A stretch of 64,000 bases of DNA, from contig NZ_RHLK01000002.1 in the NCBI RefSeq assembly GCF_009757775.1, positions 688,113 through 752,112 of the forward strand, written 5' to 3'. Positions 8,509-16,727 of this stretch are shown here, in pieces (position 1 is the first letter of the stretch; every line of letters begins with the position of its first letter). The translations under genes and the position numbers were made by a program. Source of the DNA: Paenibacillus lutrae (GTDB lineage Bacteria > Bacillota > Bacilli > Paenibacillales > NBRC-103111). The notes beneath the pieces were generated by a model, which was not told the origin of the DNA, did not search any database, and saw nothing but the letters and a program-made list of their open reading frames with translations.

Positions 8509-8651
8509 GCTGTGTGAAAGGCGTATGAAAGCCCCATGAAGGCCCCATGAAGGCTGCGTGAAAGCCGTATGAAAGTCGCATGAAAGTTGCATGGAAGCTG
8601 CATGAAAGCCGCATGAAAGCTGCATGGATGCCCCATGAAAACCGCATGGCA
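8509..8651 (+). repeat. 13-copy degenerate 11-bp tandem repeat
   Basis: Thirteen contiguous 11-bp units, consensus GCYGCATGAAA, fill the space before cobQ with no gaps. The ATG core is kept in 11 of 13 copies (GTG in two). There is no spacer diversity, so it is not CRISPR. The period is close to one DNA helical turn. Because 11 is not a multiple of 3, all reading frames through it encode 11-residue peptide repeats, which explains the spurious ORFs on the minus strand. Confidence 0.9.
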
Positions 8652-8704
8652 GTTTTTAATGAGGCTGTGAGGATGGTTCGGACACCGGAGGGAGGGAAGA
8701 GCAG

Positions 8705-10384
8705 ATGAGTAATAACGAAGCGGCAGAAAGCAGGATGGGTTCGGTCAATTCTTCTATGTCGGAGGGCGGTCTGAATTCAACGGAAGGCGGATCTTCAACG
8801 GCCCTTCGTCTGGCGAGGACGCTTATGATACAAGGAACTGCATCCGATGTCGGGAAAAGTATTGTTACGGCAGCCTTATGCCGTATTTTCGTCCAGGACG
8901 GTAAGCGTGTGGCGCCGTTCAAGTCGCAGAACATGTCACTTAACTCTTATGTCACTCCAGACGGCCGTGAGATTGGGCGTGCGCAGGGTGTGCAGGCGGA
9001 TGCCTGCCGGATTGCGGCTACGACTGATATGAATCCGATTCTGCTAAAACCGACTGGTGATATGCGCTCACAGGTTGTCGTCCATGGCAAGCCTCTGATG
9101 GATATGGATGCGGGTGAGTATCGGGAATCCTATCTGCCTGTTGCGGAGGGAATTGTCCGGGGAGCTCTGGATAGACTGCGCCAAAGCAGCGAACTCGTCA
9201 TTCTTGAAGGGGCTGGCAGCCCGGCCGAGATTAATCTGAAGGATCGCGATATTGTTAATATGCGGATGGCGGGATGGGCGGATGCGCCTGTTGTTCTCGT
9301 AGCGGATATTGACCGCGGCGGGGTTTTTGCGGCGATTGTCGGTACGCTGGAGCTGCTGGAACCTGATGAAAGAGACCGGGTGAAGGGCTTTATTATTAAC
9401 AAATTCCGCGGTGACATCGGACTGCTGCGGCCTGGGCTGGACTGGCTGGAGCGGCGGACAGGAAAACCTGTGCTCGGCGTGATTCCGTACTATCCGAAGC
9501 TGGGAATCGAGGATGAAGATTCGGCTTCGCTGGATTCCAAAAAACGACTGGAGACGCAGACGCTGCATTCCTCCAGCCGGGATCGGACAGATGTACTGGA
9601 AATCGGTATCCTTCGTCTGCCGCGAATCTCTAATTTTACCGATATCGATCCGCTGCATGAGGAGCCTGATGTCCATGTCCGCTATATTACCGGACCGGAC
9701 GACTGGGGAAGTCCCGATATTCTGATTATCCCCGGAAGCAAAAACACGATAGGGGACCTGCTTTTTCTGCGTGAAAGCGGACTGGCTGCCCGGATCGGCA
9801 CGTATGCCCGGAAGAACGGATATATAGCCGGGATATGCGGCGGTTACCAGATACTCGGGGAAAGTCTCTCCGATTGTTCCGGAGCCGAATCCGGTTTCAC
9901 CGGAGAGCTGGAAGGACTGGGACTGCTTCCTGTAAGAACGGAATTCACGGCTGTGAAGAAAACGGTCCGGGCCGAGGGAATCTGCCGCTTGTTCGCCAGT
10001 AATTGCGGGCTGCCGGTAGAGGGCTACGAAATCCATATGGGGGAAACGCATGTGACCAAAGCGGATGTGGAGCGTCCTTTCCGGCTTCGTGTGTGTGTTC
10101 AGTCTCCGGGCGGCACCCGGCAAGCAGCTGCCGAATATCACCCCGACGGAGCTTCCGCCGATGGTGGACGCATATGGGGAACATATTTGCATGGGGTGCT
10201 GCACAACGATGATTTCCGCCGGGCCTGGTTAAATGAGGTCAGACTCGGCAAAGGCTGGGAGCCGCTGCAGGCGGAGCTTCGTTACCGGGAGAAAAGAGAA
10301 GAGGCCTTCGACCGGCTTGCAGTGCATGTCCGTGCCCATCTCGATATGGCGAAGCTGTATGAGATTGCAGGACTCTCCGACTAG
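8705..10384 (+). CDS. cobQ: cobyric acid synthase
   Basis: CobQ (CbiP) amidates four side chains of adenosylcobyrinic a,c-diamide with glutamine and ATP. The N-terminal ATPase part has LMIQGTASDVGKS (about residues 39-51) and the SQNMSLNS block, and the C-terminal class I glutamine-amidotransferase-like part has GICGGYQILG, which contains the catalytic Cys, and the YEIHMG block. The 559-residue length exceeds the usual ~500 because of a hydrophilic 38-residue N-terminal extension rich in Ser, Gly and Glu plus a loop near residue 275. GGAGGGAAGAG precedes the ATG. An 11-bp repeat array lies immediately upstream. Confidence 0.94.
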   Translation: MSNNEAAESRMGSVNSSMSEGGLNSTEGGSSTALRLARTLMIQGTASDVGKSIVTAALCRIFVQDGKRVAPFKSQNMSLNSYVTPDGREIGRAQGVQADACRIAATTDMNPILLKPTGDMRSQVVVHGKPLMDMDAGEYRESYLPVAEGIVRGALDRLRQSSELVILEGAGSPAEINLKDRDIVNMRMAGWADAPVVLVADIDRGGVFAAIVGTLELLEPDERDRVKGFIINKFRGDIGLLRPGLDWLERRTGKPVLGVIPYYPKLGIEDEDSASLDSKKRLETQTLHSSSRDRTDVLEIGILRLPRISNFTDIDPLHEEPDVHVRYITGPDDWGSPDILIIPGSKNTIGDLLFLRESGLAARIGTYARKNGYIAGICGGYQILGESLSDCSGAESGFTGELEGLGLLPVRTEFTAVKKTVRAEGICRLFASNCGLPVEGYEIHMGETHVTKADVERPFRLRVCVQSPGGTRQAAAEYHPDGASADGGRIWGTYLHGVLHNDDFRRAWLNEVRLGKGWEPLQAELRYREKREEAFDRLAVHVRAHLDMAKLYEIAGLSD

Positions 10385-10680
10385 CAAGTAGAACTCTATT
10401 AGACTTACAATTAAGGACGGCCGGTATGTACGGTCAGGGCGAATGAGTGAATCAAGGAGTTACCCATGTATAGGGACGCGAAGAAGGCGCAATTGCTTGT
10501 TACAAGAAAAGCATGTTTGCGCTGTTAGTTCGTGGGCGCTATGATGAAGAGAAGGTTTGAAACGGGTTTAATGGCCTATGGAGAGTCTCCTTGCAGCTAA
10601 GCGGAAATGAAGCGTGAAGCCGGATGCGTAATTCGGGGCTCATGAATAAGAATCAATGATAAAGACTGGGGGAATTTTCC
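10385..10680 (+). other. intergenic region with a possible 20-codon ORF
   Basis: Between cobQ and the adenosyltransferase no full gene is visible. AAGGAG at 10454-10459 is well placed for an ATG at 10466 that opens a 20-codon frame (MYRDAKKAQLL...) ending at 10528. The frame has no family I know and may be a leader or a gene remnant. No terminator or aptamer was recognised. Confidence 0.35.
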
Positions 10681-11250
10681 TTGAAAATTTATACAAGAAC
10701 CGGTGATGCGGGAAAAACAGGCGTCATCGGAGGACGGGTCGATAAAGATGACGATCGCGTAGAAGCATACGGTACCGTGGATGAGCTGAACAGCTTTGTG
10801 GGTCAGGCGATGGGCTTCCTTGATCCGGCCAAATTCGCCGATATGCTCGATGATCTGCTTACGATTCAGCATGAGTTGTTTGACTGCGGCTCCGACCTTG
10901 CACTGCTTAAGCAGGATAAGAGGCCGTATAAGGTTAATTCGGACATGGTCGAGAACCTCGAAACATGGATCGATAAGTATGATGCCGAAACGCCGGATAT
11001 TACCCGCTTTATTCTGCCGGGCGGGAGCCAATCCTCTCCGGCTATGCACGTGTGCCGGACGGTATGCCGCCGTGCGGAAAGACGCGTTGTAACACTGGCC
11101 CGTACGCAAGAGATTAATTCCGATGTCCGTCACTATCTGAATCGCTTATCGGATCTGTTCTTTACTCTGGCAAGAACGGCTAATTTCCGCGAAGGGCAGT
11201 CTGATGTGGAATACCTGCGCAGTGCTGAAGTGTTCCGCAGGAAATCATGA
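10681..11250 (+). CDS. cob(I)alamin adenosyltransferase, PduO type
   Basis: This enzyme transfers the adenosyl group of ATP to cob(I)alamin or cobinamide, giving the AdoCbi form used by CobU and CobS. The 189-residue protein begins YTRTGDAGKTG (ATP-binding segment), followed by GTVDELNSFVGQA and, in the C-terminal half, the ILPGGS and RRAERRVV blocks typical of PduO/MMAB enzymes. The start is TTG, preceded by CTGGGGGAA. The gene overlaps the next start as ATGA, which puts a pseudouridine synthase in the same transcript. Confidence 0.92.
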   Translation: MKIYTRTGDAGKTGVIGGRVDKDDDRVEAYGTVDELNSFVGQAMGFLDPAKFADMLDDLLTIQHELFDCGSDLALLKQDKRPYKVNSDMVENLETWIDKYDAETPDITRFILPGGSQSSPAMHVCRTVCRRAERRVVTLARTQEINSDVRHYLNRLSDLFFTLARTANFREGQSDVEYLRSAEVFRRKS

Positions 11251-12233
11251 ACTACTACGCACCTATAATCTATCAGGTCCCTCCCGAAGAGGAGGGTTTT
11301 TATCTGAAGACGATTCTGCACAACAAGCTGGGTTTATCACGCAAGCTGGTTTCCCGTCTGAAACAGACGGAGCAAGGGATTACGGTCAATGGACGAAGAG
11401 AATACATCTCGATCAAAGTACAGAGCGGAGACCGGATCGAATTGCGGATGGAAGAAGAAGAGTCCGAAGATATTCTGCCGCAGGATATTCCTCTGGAGAT
11501 TCTGTATGAGGATGAGCATTTGCTTATCGTAAACAAAGAACCCGGCATGATTGTCCATCCGACGCACGGCCATTACGTCAATACAATCGCTAACGGGGTT
11601 GTTCATCACTGGAAACAGCGCGGTGAGAATGTCCGGTTCCGGCCGATTCACCGGCTCGATCAGGAAACGTCCGGGGTACTGGCGATTGCCAAAAATCCGT
11701 ATGTGCACCAGCAAATTTCGGAGCAGATGATCGCCCGCACGATCCATAAGGAGTACCTTGCGCTTGTGCACGGAAGCGTAGCGGAAGATAAAGGGACGAT
11801 TGATGCGCCTATCGACCGGGATCCCGAAGAGCCGCATGTCCGCATTGTAACGCCGGATGGCTACCGCGCGGTCACGCACTACGAAGTCGTGCAGCGCTAT
11901 GCCGGCCTTACTCTGGTGCGGCTCATGCTCGAAACCGGCAGGACGCATCAGATTCGCGTCCATATGAAACACCTCGGACATCCGCTTCTTGGTGACAAGA
12001 TGTACGGGGCGGGCAGCGGCGAAGCGGCGGAGGCCTGTGACCGCTTGCGCACGGAGGCGGAAGGAGACCCTTCCGCCCACCTCCCGGCGGCCGCCGCCGC
12101 CGGATGCGAACTCTCACGCCAGGCGCTGCATGCGTACCGCCTGGCGTTCGACCACCCGGGCACAAGGAACCGGGTGGAGTTCACCGCTCCGCTGCCGGCG
12201 GATATGCAGGCAGTTATCGACGCCTGCGGCTGA
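11247..12233 (+). CDS. RluA-family 23S rRNA pseudouridine synthase (RluD-like)
   Basis: The N-terminal S4-like RNA-binding region (about residues 12-75, with SRKLVSRLKQ and GITVNGR) is followed by the RluA catalytic domain with HRLDQETSG (catalytic Asp), MIVHPTHGH and LETGRTHQIRVHM. It should convert specific uridines of ribosomal RNA to pseudouridine. At 328 residues it is slightly long: between LLGDKMYG and the conserved LSRQALHAYRL block there is an Ala-rich insert of roughly 30 residues, very GC-rich in DNA. The start overlaps the upstream adenosyltransferase stop by four bases. Confidence 0.92.
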   Translation: MNYYAPIIYQVPPEEEGFYLKTILHNKLGLSRKLVSRLKQTEQGITVNGRREYISIKVQSGDRIELRMEEEESEDILPQDIPLEILYEDEHLLIVNKEPGMIVHPTHGHYVNTIANGVVHHWKQRGENVRFRPIHRLDQETSGVLAIAKNPYVHQQISEQMIARTIHKEYLALVHGSVAEDKGTIDAPIDRDPEEPHVRIVTPDGYRAVTHYEVVQRYAGLTLVRLMLETGRTHQIRVHMKHLGHPLLGDKMYGAGSGEAAEACDRLRTEAEGDPSAHLPAAAAAGCELSRQALHAYRLAFDHPGTRNRVEFTAPLPADMQAVIDACG

Positions 12234-12376
12234 TCATGCGGAGCGGCATAATCTTGACCGGCCGCGTACAAGAGCGGCCCGCTGCCCTTATTTGCCTTCT
12301 GGCGGAGTGGAACTTTTCGCGCTGGGTTGCGTATAAAGACGTGCTGCTGGAAAGCTGAGGTTCCACCGTTTGTTGT

Positions 12377-12413
12377 TCTGACCTCCCGCCGGCTCGGCAG
12401 CGGAGGTTTTTGA
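12377..12413 (+). terminator. intrinsic terminator after the rluD-like gene
   Basis: ACCTCC and CGGAGGT form the base of an imperfect GC-rich hairpin followed by TTTTTG. Confidence 0.65.
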
Positions 12414-12490
12414 ATATATAGAGTGCTCGCCGCATCAGGGAAGCCGCATAGTGCGGCGCGCAATTATTTATGGAAAGGGTGTTTCTTCTG

Positions 12491-12847
12491 ATGAAAGTAA
12501 CCGTGTATGAATACAGCAAGTGCAGTACTTGCCGCAATGCTGTGAAATGGCTGAGAAATAAAGGATTGGAGCCGAGCACCGTTCCTCTGTTCGAACAGCC
12601 GCCGACTGCAGATGAACTTCGGGAATTAGTCCGTAACAGCGGGCTCGACATTAAGAAATTCTTCAATACTTCCGGTGAAGTGTACAGAGAGATGGCGCTG
12701 AAAGATAAGCTGGATTCCATGTCAGAAGATGAGAAGCTGGCTTTGCTGGCATCCAATGGCAGATTGATTAAGCGTCCGATCGTAACGGATGGCCGCCAAG
12801 TAACGGTCGGATTCAAAGAAACTGATTTTGAGCAGGTTTGGGGCTGA
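12491..12847 (+). CDS. ArsC/Spx-family thioredoxin-fold protein (YusI-like)
   Basis: A 118-residue protein with the N-terminal redox motif CSTC (residues 11-14) on a thioredoxin-like beta strand, then KKFFNTSG, and RPIV near the C-terminus where arsenate reductases and Spx keep their conserved Arg-Pro. The overall match is to B. subtilis YusI, an ArsC-family member of unknown substrate, rather than to Spx, which has a different C-terminal half. The frame opens at 12470, but GGAAAGGG just before places translation at the ATG at 12491. It stands alone between terminators and the M50 gene, so its partner is not evident. Confidence 0.85.
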   Translation: MKVTVYEYSKCSTCRNAVKWLRNKGLEPSTVPLFEQPPTADELRELVRNSGLDIKKFFNTSGEVYREMALKDKLDSMSEDEKLALLASNGRLIKRPIVTDGRQVTVGFKETDFEQVWG

Positions 12848-12889
12848 CAATCCTCGGCTGTATCAGGCCAATCATCTGGAAAGGAGTGA

Positions 12890-13984
12890 ATGCAGTTGTC
12901 TCAGAACCCTTCTTCTAAAACGAAAAAGAAAAACCCGCTGTGGGTTTTTGGAGCTATCCTCGCCTTCCTGCTGACGCAGCTCAAAGTGCTGATTCCTCTT
13001 CTGAAACTGAGCAAGTTCGGAGCGACCTTCATCTCGATTGCGATTACGATTGCCGGCTATGCGCTTATAGCACCGCTACCGTTCGCGATCGGACTTGTGA
13101 CGATGATTTTCATCCATGAGTTAGGCCATGTTTTTGCCGCTAAGCGCAAAGGATTGCCTGTGTCCGCGCCCTTATTCATCCCGTTTCTCGGCGCGCTGAT
13201 TACGATGAAGCGCAACCCCAGAGACGCGGTAACCGAAGCTTACATCGCGTATGGAGGACCTTTGCTGGGAACGATAGGAGCTACAGCGGCCTTCGGATTA
13301 GGTATGTATCTGGATTCCGGTATTCTGATCTCCATCGCTTATACGGGACTTTTTCTGAATCTGATTAATTTACTGCCGATTCATCCGCTGGATGGAGGAC
13401 GGATTTCCACAGCTGTGACCCGGTGGCTATGGCTGGTGGGATTAATTGGAGGTCTTGCGGTTATTATCTATTTGCGCAGCTTCCTGTTCCTGATCATCTG
13501 GATTATGTTCGCTTGGGATTTATACAAAAAGTTCGTCAAATACCGCAACAAACCGCAGCTGTTCCATTTTCATCCGCGCTTTGATATGACGGCGCAGCAT
13601 TTGCTGGAGCAAGGATATATGATTCCGGGGGAAGACCATAAGCGGAATCTGGATTTTACGACTTATTCGGATACCAGCGAAGAAAACGCAGGCGCGCAGA
13701 TGCTCCAGGTTTCATGGGACGCGATTGATTTTGAAACCAAGTTCCTTCTGCCTCGTCAATCCATTGTCCACCGTGTCCAGGTTACCAAAATCGAAAGGGC
13801 TAACCGTGAGGATGGCCTCCATCTTATCCTTCATTGCGATGTGGAACTGGAGCCATACGACAACGATGCTTATTATGAGGTTCCGACCGCTTCCCGCTGG
13901 AAGTTCGGCATCGCGTATGCAGGGCTTGCCATTTACCTGCTCGCGATGATGAACTGGATTCATGGCGTGCTGCCTCCTAGCTAA
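12890..13984 (+). CDS. site-2 protease family (M50) membrane metallopeptidase
   Basis: The protein has a lysine-rich cytosolic N-terminus, several membrane helices and the zinc motif HELGH at residues 76-80 within FIHELGHVFAAKRKG, with the third ligand in HPLDGGRIS, which are hallmarks of intramembrane M50 peptidases. A long cytosolic C-terminal part (about residues 210-340) precedes a final membrane helix. Possible roles are cleavage of membrane-bound regulators; no substrate is evident here. AAGGAG is only three bases before the ATG at 12890 but nine before a TTG at 12896, so the true start may be the TTG. Confidence 0.88.
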   Translation: MQLSQNPSSKTKKKNPLWVFGAILAFLLTQLKVLIPLLKLSKFGATFISIAITIAGYALIAPLPFAIGLVTMIFIHELGHVFAAKRKGLPVSAPLFIPFLGALITMKRNPRDAVTEAYIAYGGPLLGTIGATAAFGLGMYLDSGILISIAYTGLFLNLINLLPIHPLDGGRISTAVTRWLWLVGLIGGLAVIIYLRSFLFLIIWIMFAWDLYKKFVKYRNKPQLFHFHPRFDMTAQHLLEQGYMIPGEDHKRNLDFTTYSDTSEENAGAQMLQVSWDAIDFETKFLLPRQSIVHRVQVTKIERANREDGLHLILHCDVELEPYDNDAYYEVPTASRWKFGIAYAGLAIYLLAMMNWIHGVLPPS

Positions 13985-14041
13985 CCCGGGCGAATAAACC
14001 CGCGGTGAGTGTACTATTCATCATGAGAACTCATGGAAAAC

Positions 14042-14080
14042 AGAACTCATAAGTCGACACGGGCTTATGAGTTCTTTTAT
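14042..14080 (+). terminator. intrinsic terminator after the M50 gene
   Basis: A perfect 12-bp stem (AGAACTCATAAG with CTTATGAGTTCT) is followed by TTTTATTT. Confidence 0.85.
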
Positions 14081-14176
14081 TTACAGGCAGGAAAGGAAGA
14101 GAAGAAGGGGGAATGATGAAGTAGAGTAAGAAACATCCGTGAGTAATAGATTCTAAGAACAGGGGAGAAGCGTGCT

Positions 14177-15370
14177 ATGACAATTACAGGATCCAAAAGA
14201 ATTGGAAGTCTGGGTTCAGCCATCTTTGCGGAGGTGGCCCGGTGGAGACGGGAGGCGGAGGAGAAAGGGATGGAGGTTATCGATCTTGGAATCGGCAGTC
14301 CGGATCTCCCGCCCTCTCCCAAAGTGATGAAGGCGCTGTCCGAAGCGGTCCTCAGCCCCCACGCGTACGGCTATCCGGGGTCGGAAGGAACTCCGGAATT
14401 CCGCAGGGCAGCTGCCGGCTGGATGCAGCGCCGCTTCGGCGTGGAGGTAGACCCGGACCGCGAAGTGCTGGCTCTGCTCGGCTCGCAGGATGGCCTGGCC
14501 CATCTGGCTATGTCGCTGTGCGACCCGGGCGACACTGCACTGGTACCGGACCCCGGTTATCCGATCTACGCGGCGAGTCTGGTACTTGCTGGTGTGGAGC
14601 CCATCCTGCTCCCGCTCAAGGAAGCGGAAGGCTTCCTTCCGCAGCTGGACCAGATTCCGCCGTATGTAGCGGATCAAGCCTCGTTCCTGCTGCTCAGTTA
14701 TCCGGGCAATCCCATTCCCGAGGCGGCTGACCGTGCTTTCTATGAGAAAGCACTGGCTTTCGCGGAGCGTCATGATCTGCTTATCGTGCATGATCTGGCT
14801 TATTCGGAGCTTGCGTTCGACGGCTACAAGCCGATGAGTATTCTGGAGCTGCCGGGCGCCAAGTCCCGCGCAGTCGAATTTCATTCGTTATCCAAAAGCT
14901 TCAATATGGCCGGATGCCGGATTGCCTTTCTTGCCGGCAATGCGGAGGCGATAGCAGCACTGCGGACTTTGAAGTCAAACATCGACTATGGCATTTTTCT
15001 TCCTATTCAGCAGGCTGGGGTACTCGCTCTGGAAGAGGAAGCTGATTTCCCGGCAGCTATCTCTGCCGTCTATGAACGCAGACGCAATGTGCTGGTGAAC
15101 GGACTACGGGCAATGGGCTGGAACGTGCCTTTGCCTAAGGCGACGATGTTCGTCTGGGCCCCTATTCCTGAGGGCTGGACGTCCCGGCATTTTGCCCGCA
15201 GCCTGCTGGAGCGTGCTGGAGTTGCTGTAATTCCGGGAGATGCTTTTGGAGCGGAGGGAGAGGGGTACGTCCGTATGGCCCTTGTTCAGCCGGAGGAAAG
15301 ACTGGGCGAAGCCGTGTCAAGAATCGGGGAAATATGGAAGTCTATTGGCGAAATTGAAAGAAATACATAA
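14177..15370 (+). CDS. class I/II PLP-dependent aminotransferase (LL-DAP aminotransferase-like)
   Basis: A 397-residue fold-type I aminotransferase. Visible landmarks are IDLGIGSPDLPP, the YGYPGSEGTPEFR segment, PDPGYPIY, YPGNP, HDLAYSEL and the PLP lysine in SLSKSFNMAG. The segment around FDGYKPMSILELPGAK followed by VEFHSLSK is closest to the DapL / LL-diaminopimelate aminotransferase group, but many Bacillales paralogs in this group have other or unknown substrates, so I do not assign DapL. The gene has its own terminator-bounded unit upstream. Downstream, 44 bases away, begins the leader of the DGQHR gene pair. Confidence 0.85.
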   Translation: MTITGSKRIGSLGSAIFAEVARWRREAEEKGMEVIDLGIGSPDLPPSPKVMKALSEAVLSPHAYGYPGSEGTPEFRRAAAGWMQRRFGVEVDPDREVLALLGSQDGLAHLAMSLCDPGDTALVPDPGYPIYAASLVLAGVEPILLPLKEAEGFLPQLDQIPPYVADQASFLLLSYPGNPIPEAADRAFYEKALAFAERHDLLIVHDLAYSELAFDGYKPMSILELPGAKSRAVEFHSLSKSFNMAGCRIAFLAGNAEAIAALRTLKSNIDYGIFLPIQQAGVLALEEEADFPAAISAVYERRRNVLVNGLRAMGWNVPLPKATMFVWAPIPEGWTSRHFARSLLERAGVAVIPGDAFGAEGEGYVRMALVQPEERLGEAVSRIGEIWKSIGEIERNT

Positions 15371-15414
15371 AATTTTCCAATATACCCGTTTCAAAGAAGG
15401 AAAAAGTGCTAACA

Positions 15415-15510
15415 ATGAGTAAAGTAGTAGAGATTGAAATTGATAGGAAACCGATAGGATCCTGTCCTACCCAAGCCGTACCCGCATTGCTTAATTTCAT
15501 GCAGGTTTGA
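15415..15510 (+). CDS. possible 31-residue leader peptide or small protein
   Basis: An ATG preceded by AAGAAGGAAAAA opens a 32-codon frame, MSKVVEIEIDRKPIG... ending at TGA 15508-15510. It starts with an alternating charged/hydrophobic strand-like segment. It lies between the aminotransferase and the DGQHR pair and is followed by a perfect hairpin at 15539-15559. It could be a genuine micro-protein of the same operon or a regulatory leader. No family recognised. Confidence 0.4.
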   Translation: MSKVVEIEIDRKPIGSCPTQAVPALLNFMQV

Positions 15511-15538
15511 CGGGAACCGTGCAGGTCTATCCTTCTAC

Positions 15539-15566
15539 TGCCGGACAAGCAGTCCGGCATCCTTTA
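15539..15566 (+). terminator. hairpin in the leader of the DGQHR gene pair
   Basis: TGCCGGAC (15539-15546) pairs perfectly with GTCCGGCA (15552-15559) across the loop AAGCA. The following TCCTTTAAAA is only weakly T-rich, so this may be an attenuator or a processing structure rather than a full terminator. Confidence 0.5.
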
Positions 15567-15590
15567 AAACAGGTTTGAAAGGAGTTAATT

Positions 15591-16727
15591 ATGGATTCTA
15601 TCTTTTCGCTATCCGAGCTGTTGTCGCAGCAGAAGCCTTCTTCCCTGGTGGAAATTCCGGGTGCGCTCGGGCAGACCTTCGGACAAGCGACGCTCTCAAC
15701 AACTTTACCCATTTCTAAGCTTTTTTCTATCTATGAGGTTGACCTGGAAGTTCAGCGTTCCATCATTCCCCGCAATCTGTCCAAGCTGATGGATTATGTA
15801 TCCCTCTATCTGGATAACCATCAGCCGATTTATTTCCCGGGCGTTATTTTCTCTGCAAGGGGAGCGGGAAGCTACGATTCGGAGCAGCATGTTTTTCAGC
15901 TTCAGCCCATTGAGAAATTGTATGTGGTCGACGGTCAGCACCGTCTGGCTGCTTTTCAGCGTTTAATGGAAACCCTGCAAAGTCAGATGGCCAGAGCAAA
16001 AGACCGCAGGGAGTATGACCGCATGGAAGAAATAACGGAGAAATTAAGCAGACTGTACGCGTTCCCTGTATCGACGATGATTTATCTCGATATCGATGCC
16101 AAACAGGAAAGGCAGCTATTCTCCGATATTAATAAGCTGCCCCGCAAAATCGGCGGTAACTTGGCCGTGCTTCGCGATCAGCGCCGGTTCTACCATGTGA
16201 CGGCTTCCCAGCTTGTGGAGAAGGCTCCGGTCATGCAGCATATTCCGGTGGACATGTTCTCGGAACGCGGGAAAGGGCCGGAATTTCTGTTTACATACCA
16301 CCTGCTCATCGAGATTCTGGTAGCGCTCTTCGAAGGACGGATGAAGTCGGGTGCACGCAATAACGGGTATCATTATGATGAGGAAGCGGTAGCGGAGCAT
16401 TTGTCCCACAGCTCCTTCTATTTTCAGCAGCTGCTGAAATATTTGCCGGCGCCCGTCAAAGGGGAAGCGGCCTGGTCGGAGAATATCCAGATCGCGCTGG
16501 CCTTGTTCTTCCACGAGGAAGCGACCAAGAGTGCGAAGTTCAACCGTTACGGCTTGGAGTATGCGACTAAAATACTGCCTCATATCGATTGGTCCGCGAT
16601 CTTCAGCGGAGATGAGAAGGATCGCCTGCCGCGCCGCTCGCGAATTATGAAAGCGTATCAATATATCCGCTCTTTCTACCAGGAGCAGCATTTGTTCCTG
16701 ATCAGCGATAAGGAGGATGTCGGCTAA
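15591..16727 (+). CDS. DGQHR-domain (DndB-like) protein, first of a pair
   Basis: This 378-residue protein has the DndB/DpdB-family signature DGQHR at residues 114-118 and the second signature QLFSDIN at 176-182, separated by a charged, probably coiled-coil insert. Known family members are DndB, which acts with the phosphorothioate modification system as a DNA-binding regulator, and the related domain of DpdB in 7-deazaguanine DNA modification. None of the other dnd or dpd genes is present in this window, so the role here is open. AAAGGAG precedes the ATG. Its TAA overlaps the start of the second DGQHR gene by one base, so the two are translated together and probably act together. Confidence 0.85.
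   Translation: MDSIFSLSELLSQQKPSSLVEIPGALGQTFGQATLSTTLPISKLFSIYEVDLEVQRSIIPRNLSKLMDYVSLYLDNHQPIYFPGVIFSARGAGSYDSEQHVFQLQPIEKLYVVDGQHRLAAFQRLMETLQSQMARAKDRREYDRMEEITEKLSRLYAFPVSTMIYLDIDAKQERQLFSDINKLPRKIGGNLAVLRDQRRFYHVTASQLVEKAPVMQHIPVDMFSERGKGPEFLFTYHLLIEILVALFEGRMKSGARNNGYHYDEEAVAEHLSHSSFYFQQLLKYLPAPVKGEAAWSENIQIALALFFHEEATKSAKFNRYGLEYATKILPHIDWSAIFSGDEKDRLPRRSRIMKAYQYIRSFYQEQHLFLISDKEDVG

Noticed and set aside
8305-8647. Minus-strand ORFs with repeated phenylalanine/histidine-rich peptides
   Set aside because: They are produced by the 11-bp repeat array: any frame through it encodes 11-residue repeats. They overlap the threonine-phosphate decarboxylase and have no ribosome site.
8509-8651. 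Possible CRISPR array
   Set aside because: Unit length is 11 bp, with no spacers and no cas genes.
10540-10660. Second cobalamin riboswitch before the adenosyltransferase
   Set aside because: GAAGCCGG and TAATTCGGGG superficially recall the B12 core, but the CCGCCACTGT element and the B12 box AGTCAGGAGACCTGCC are missing.
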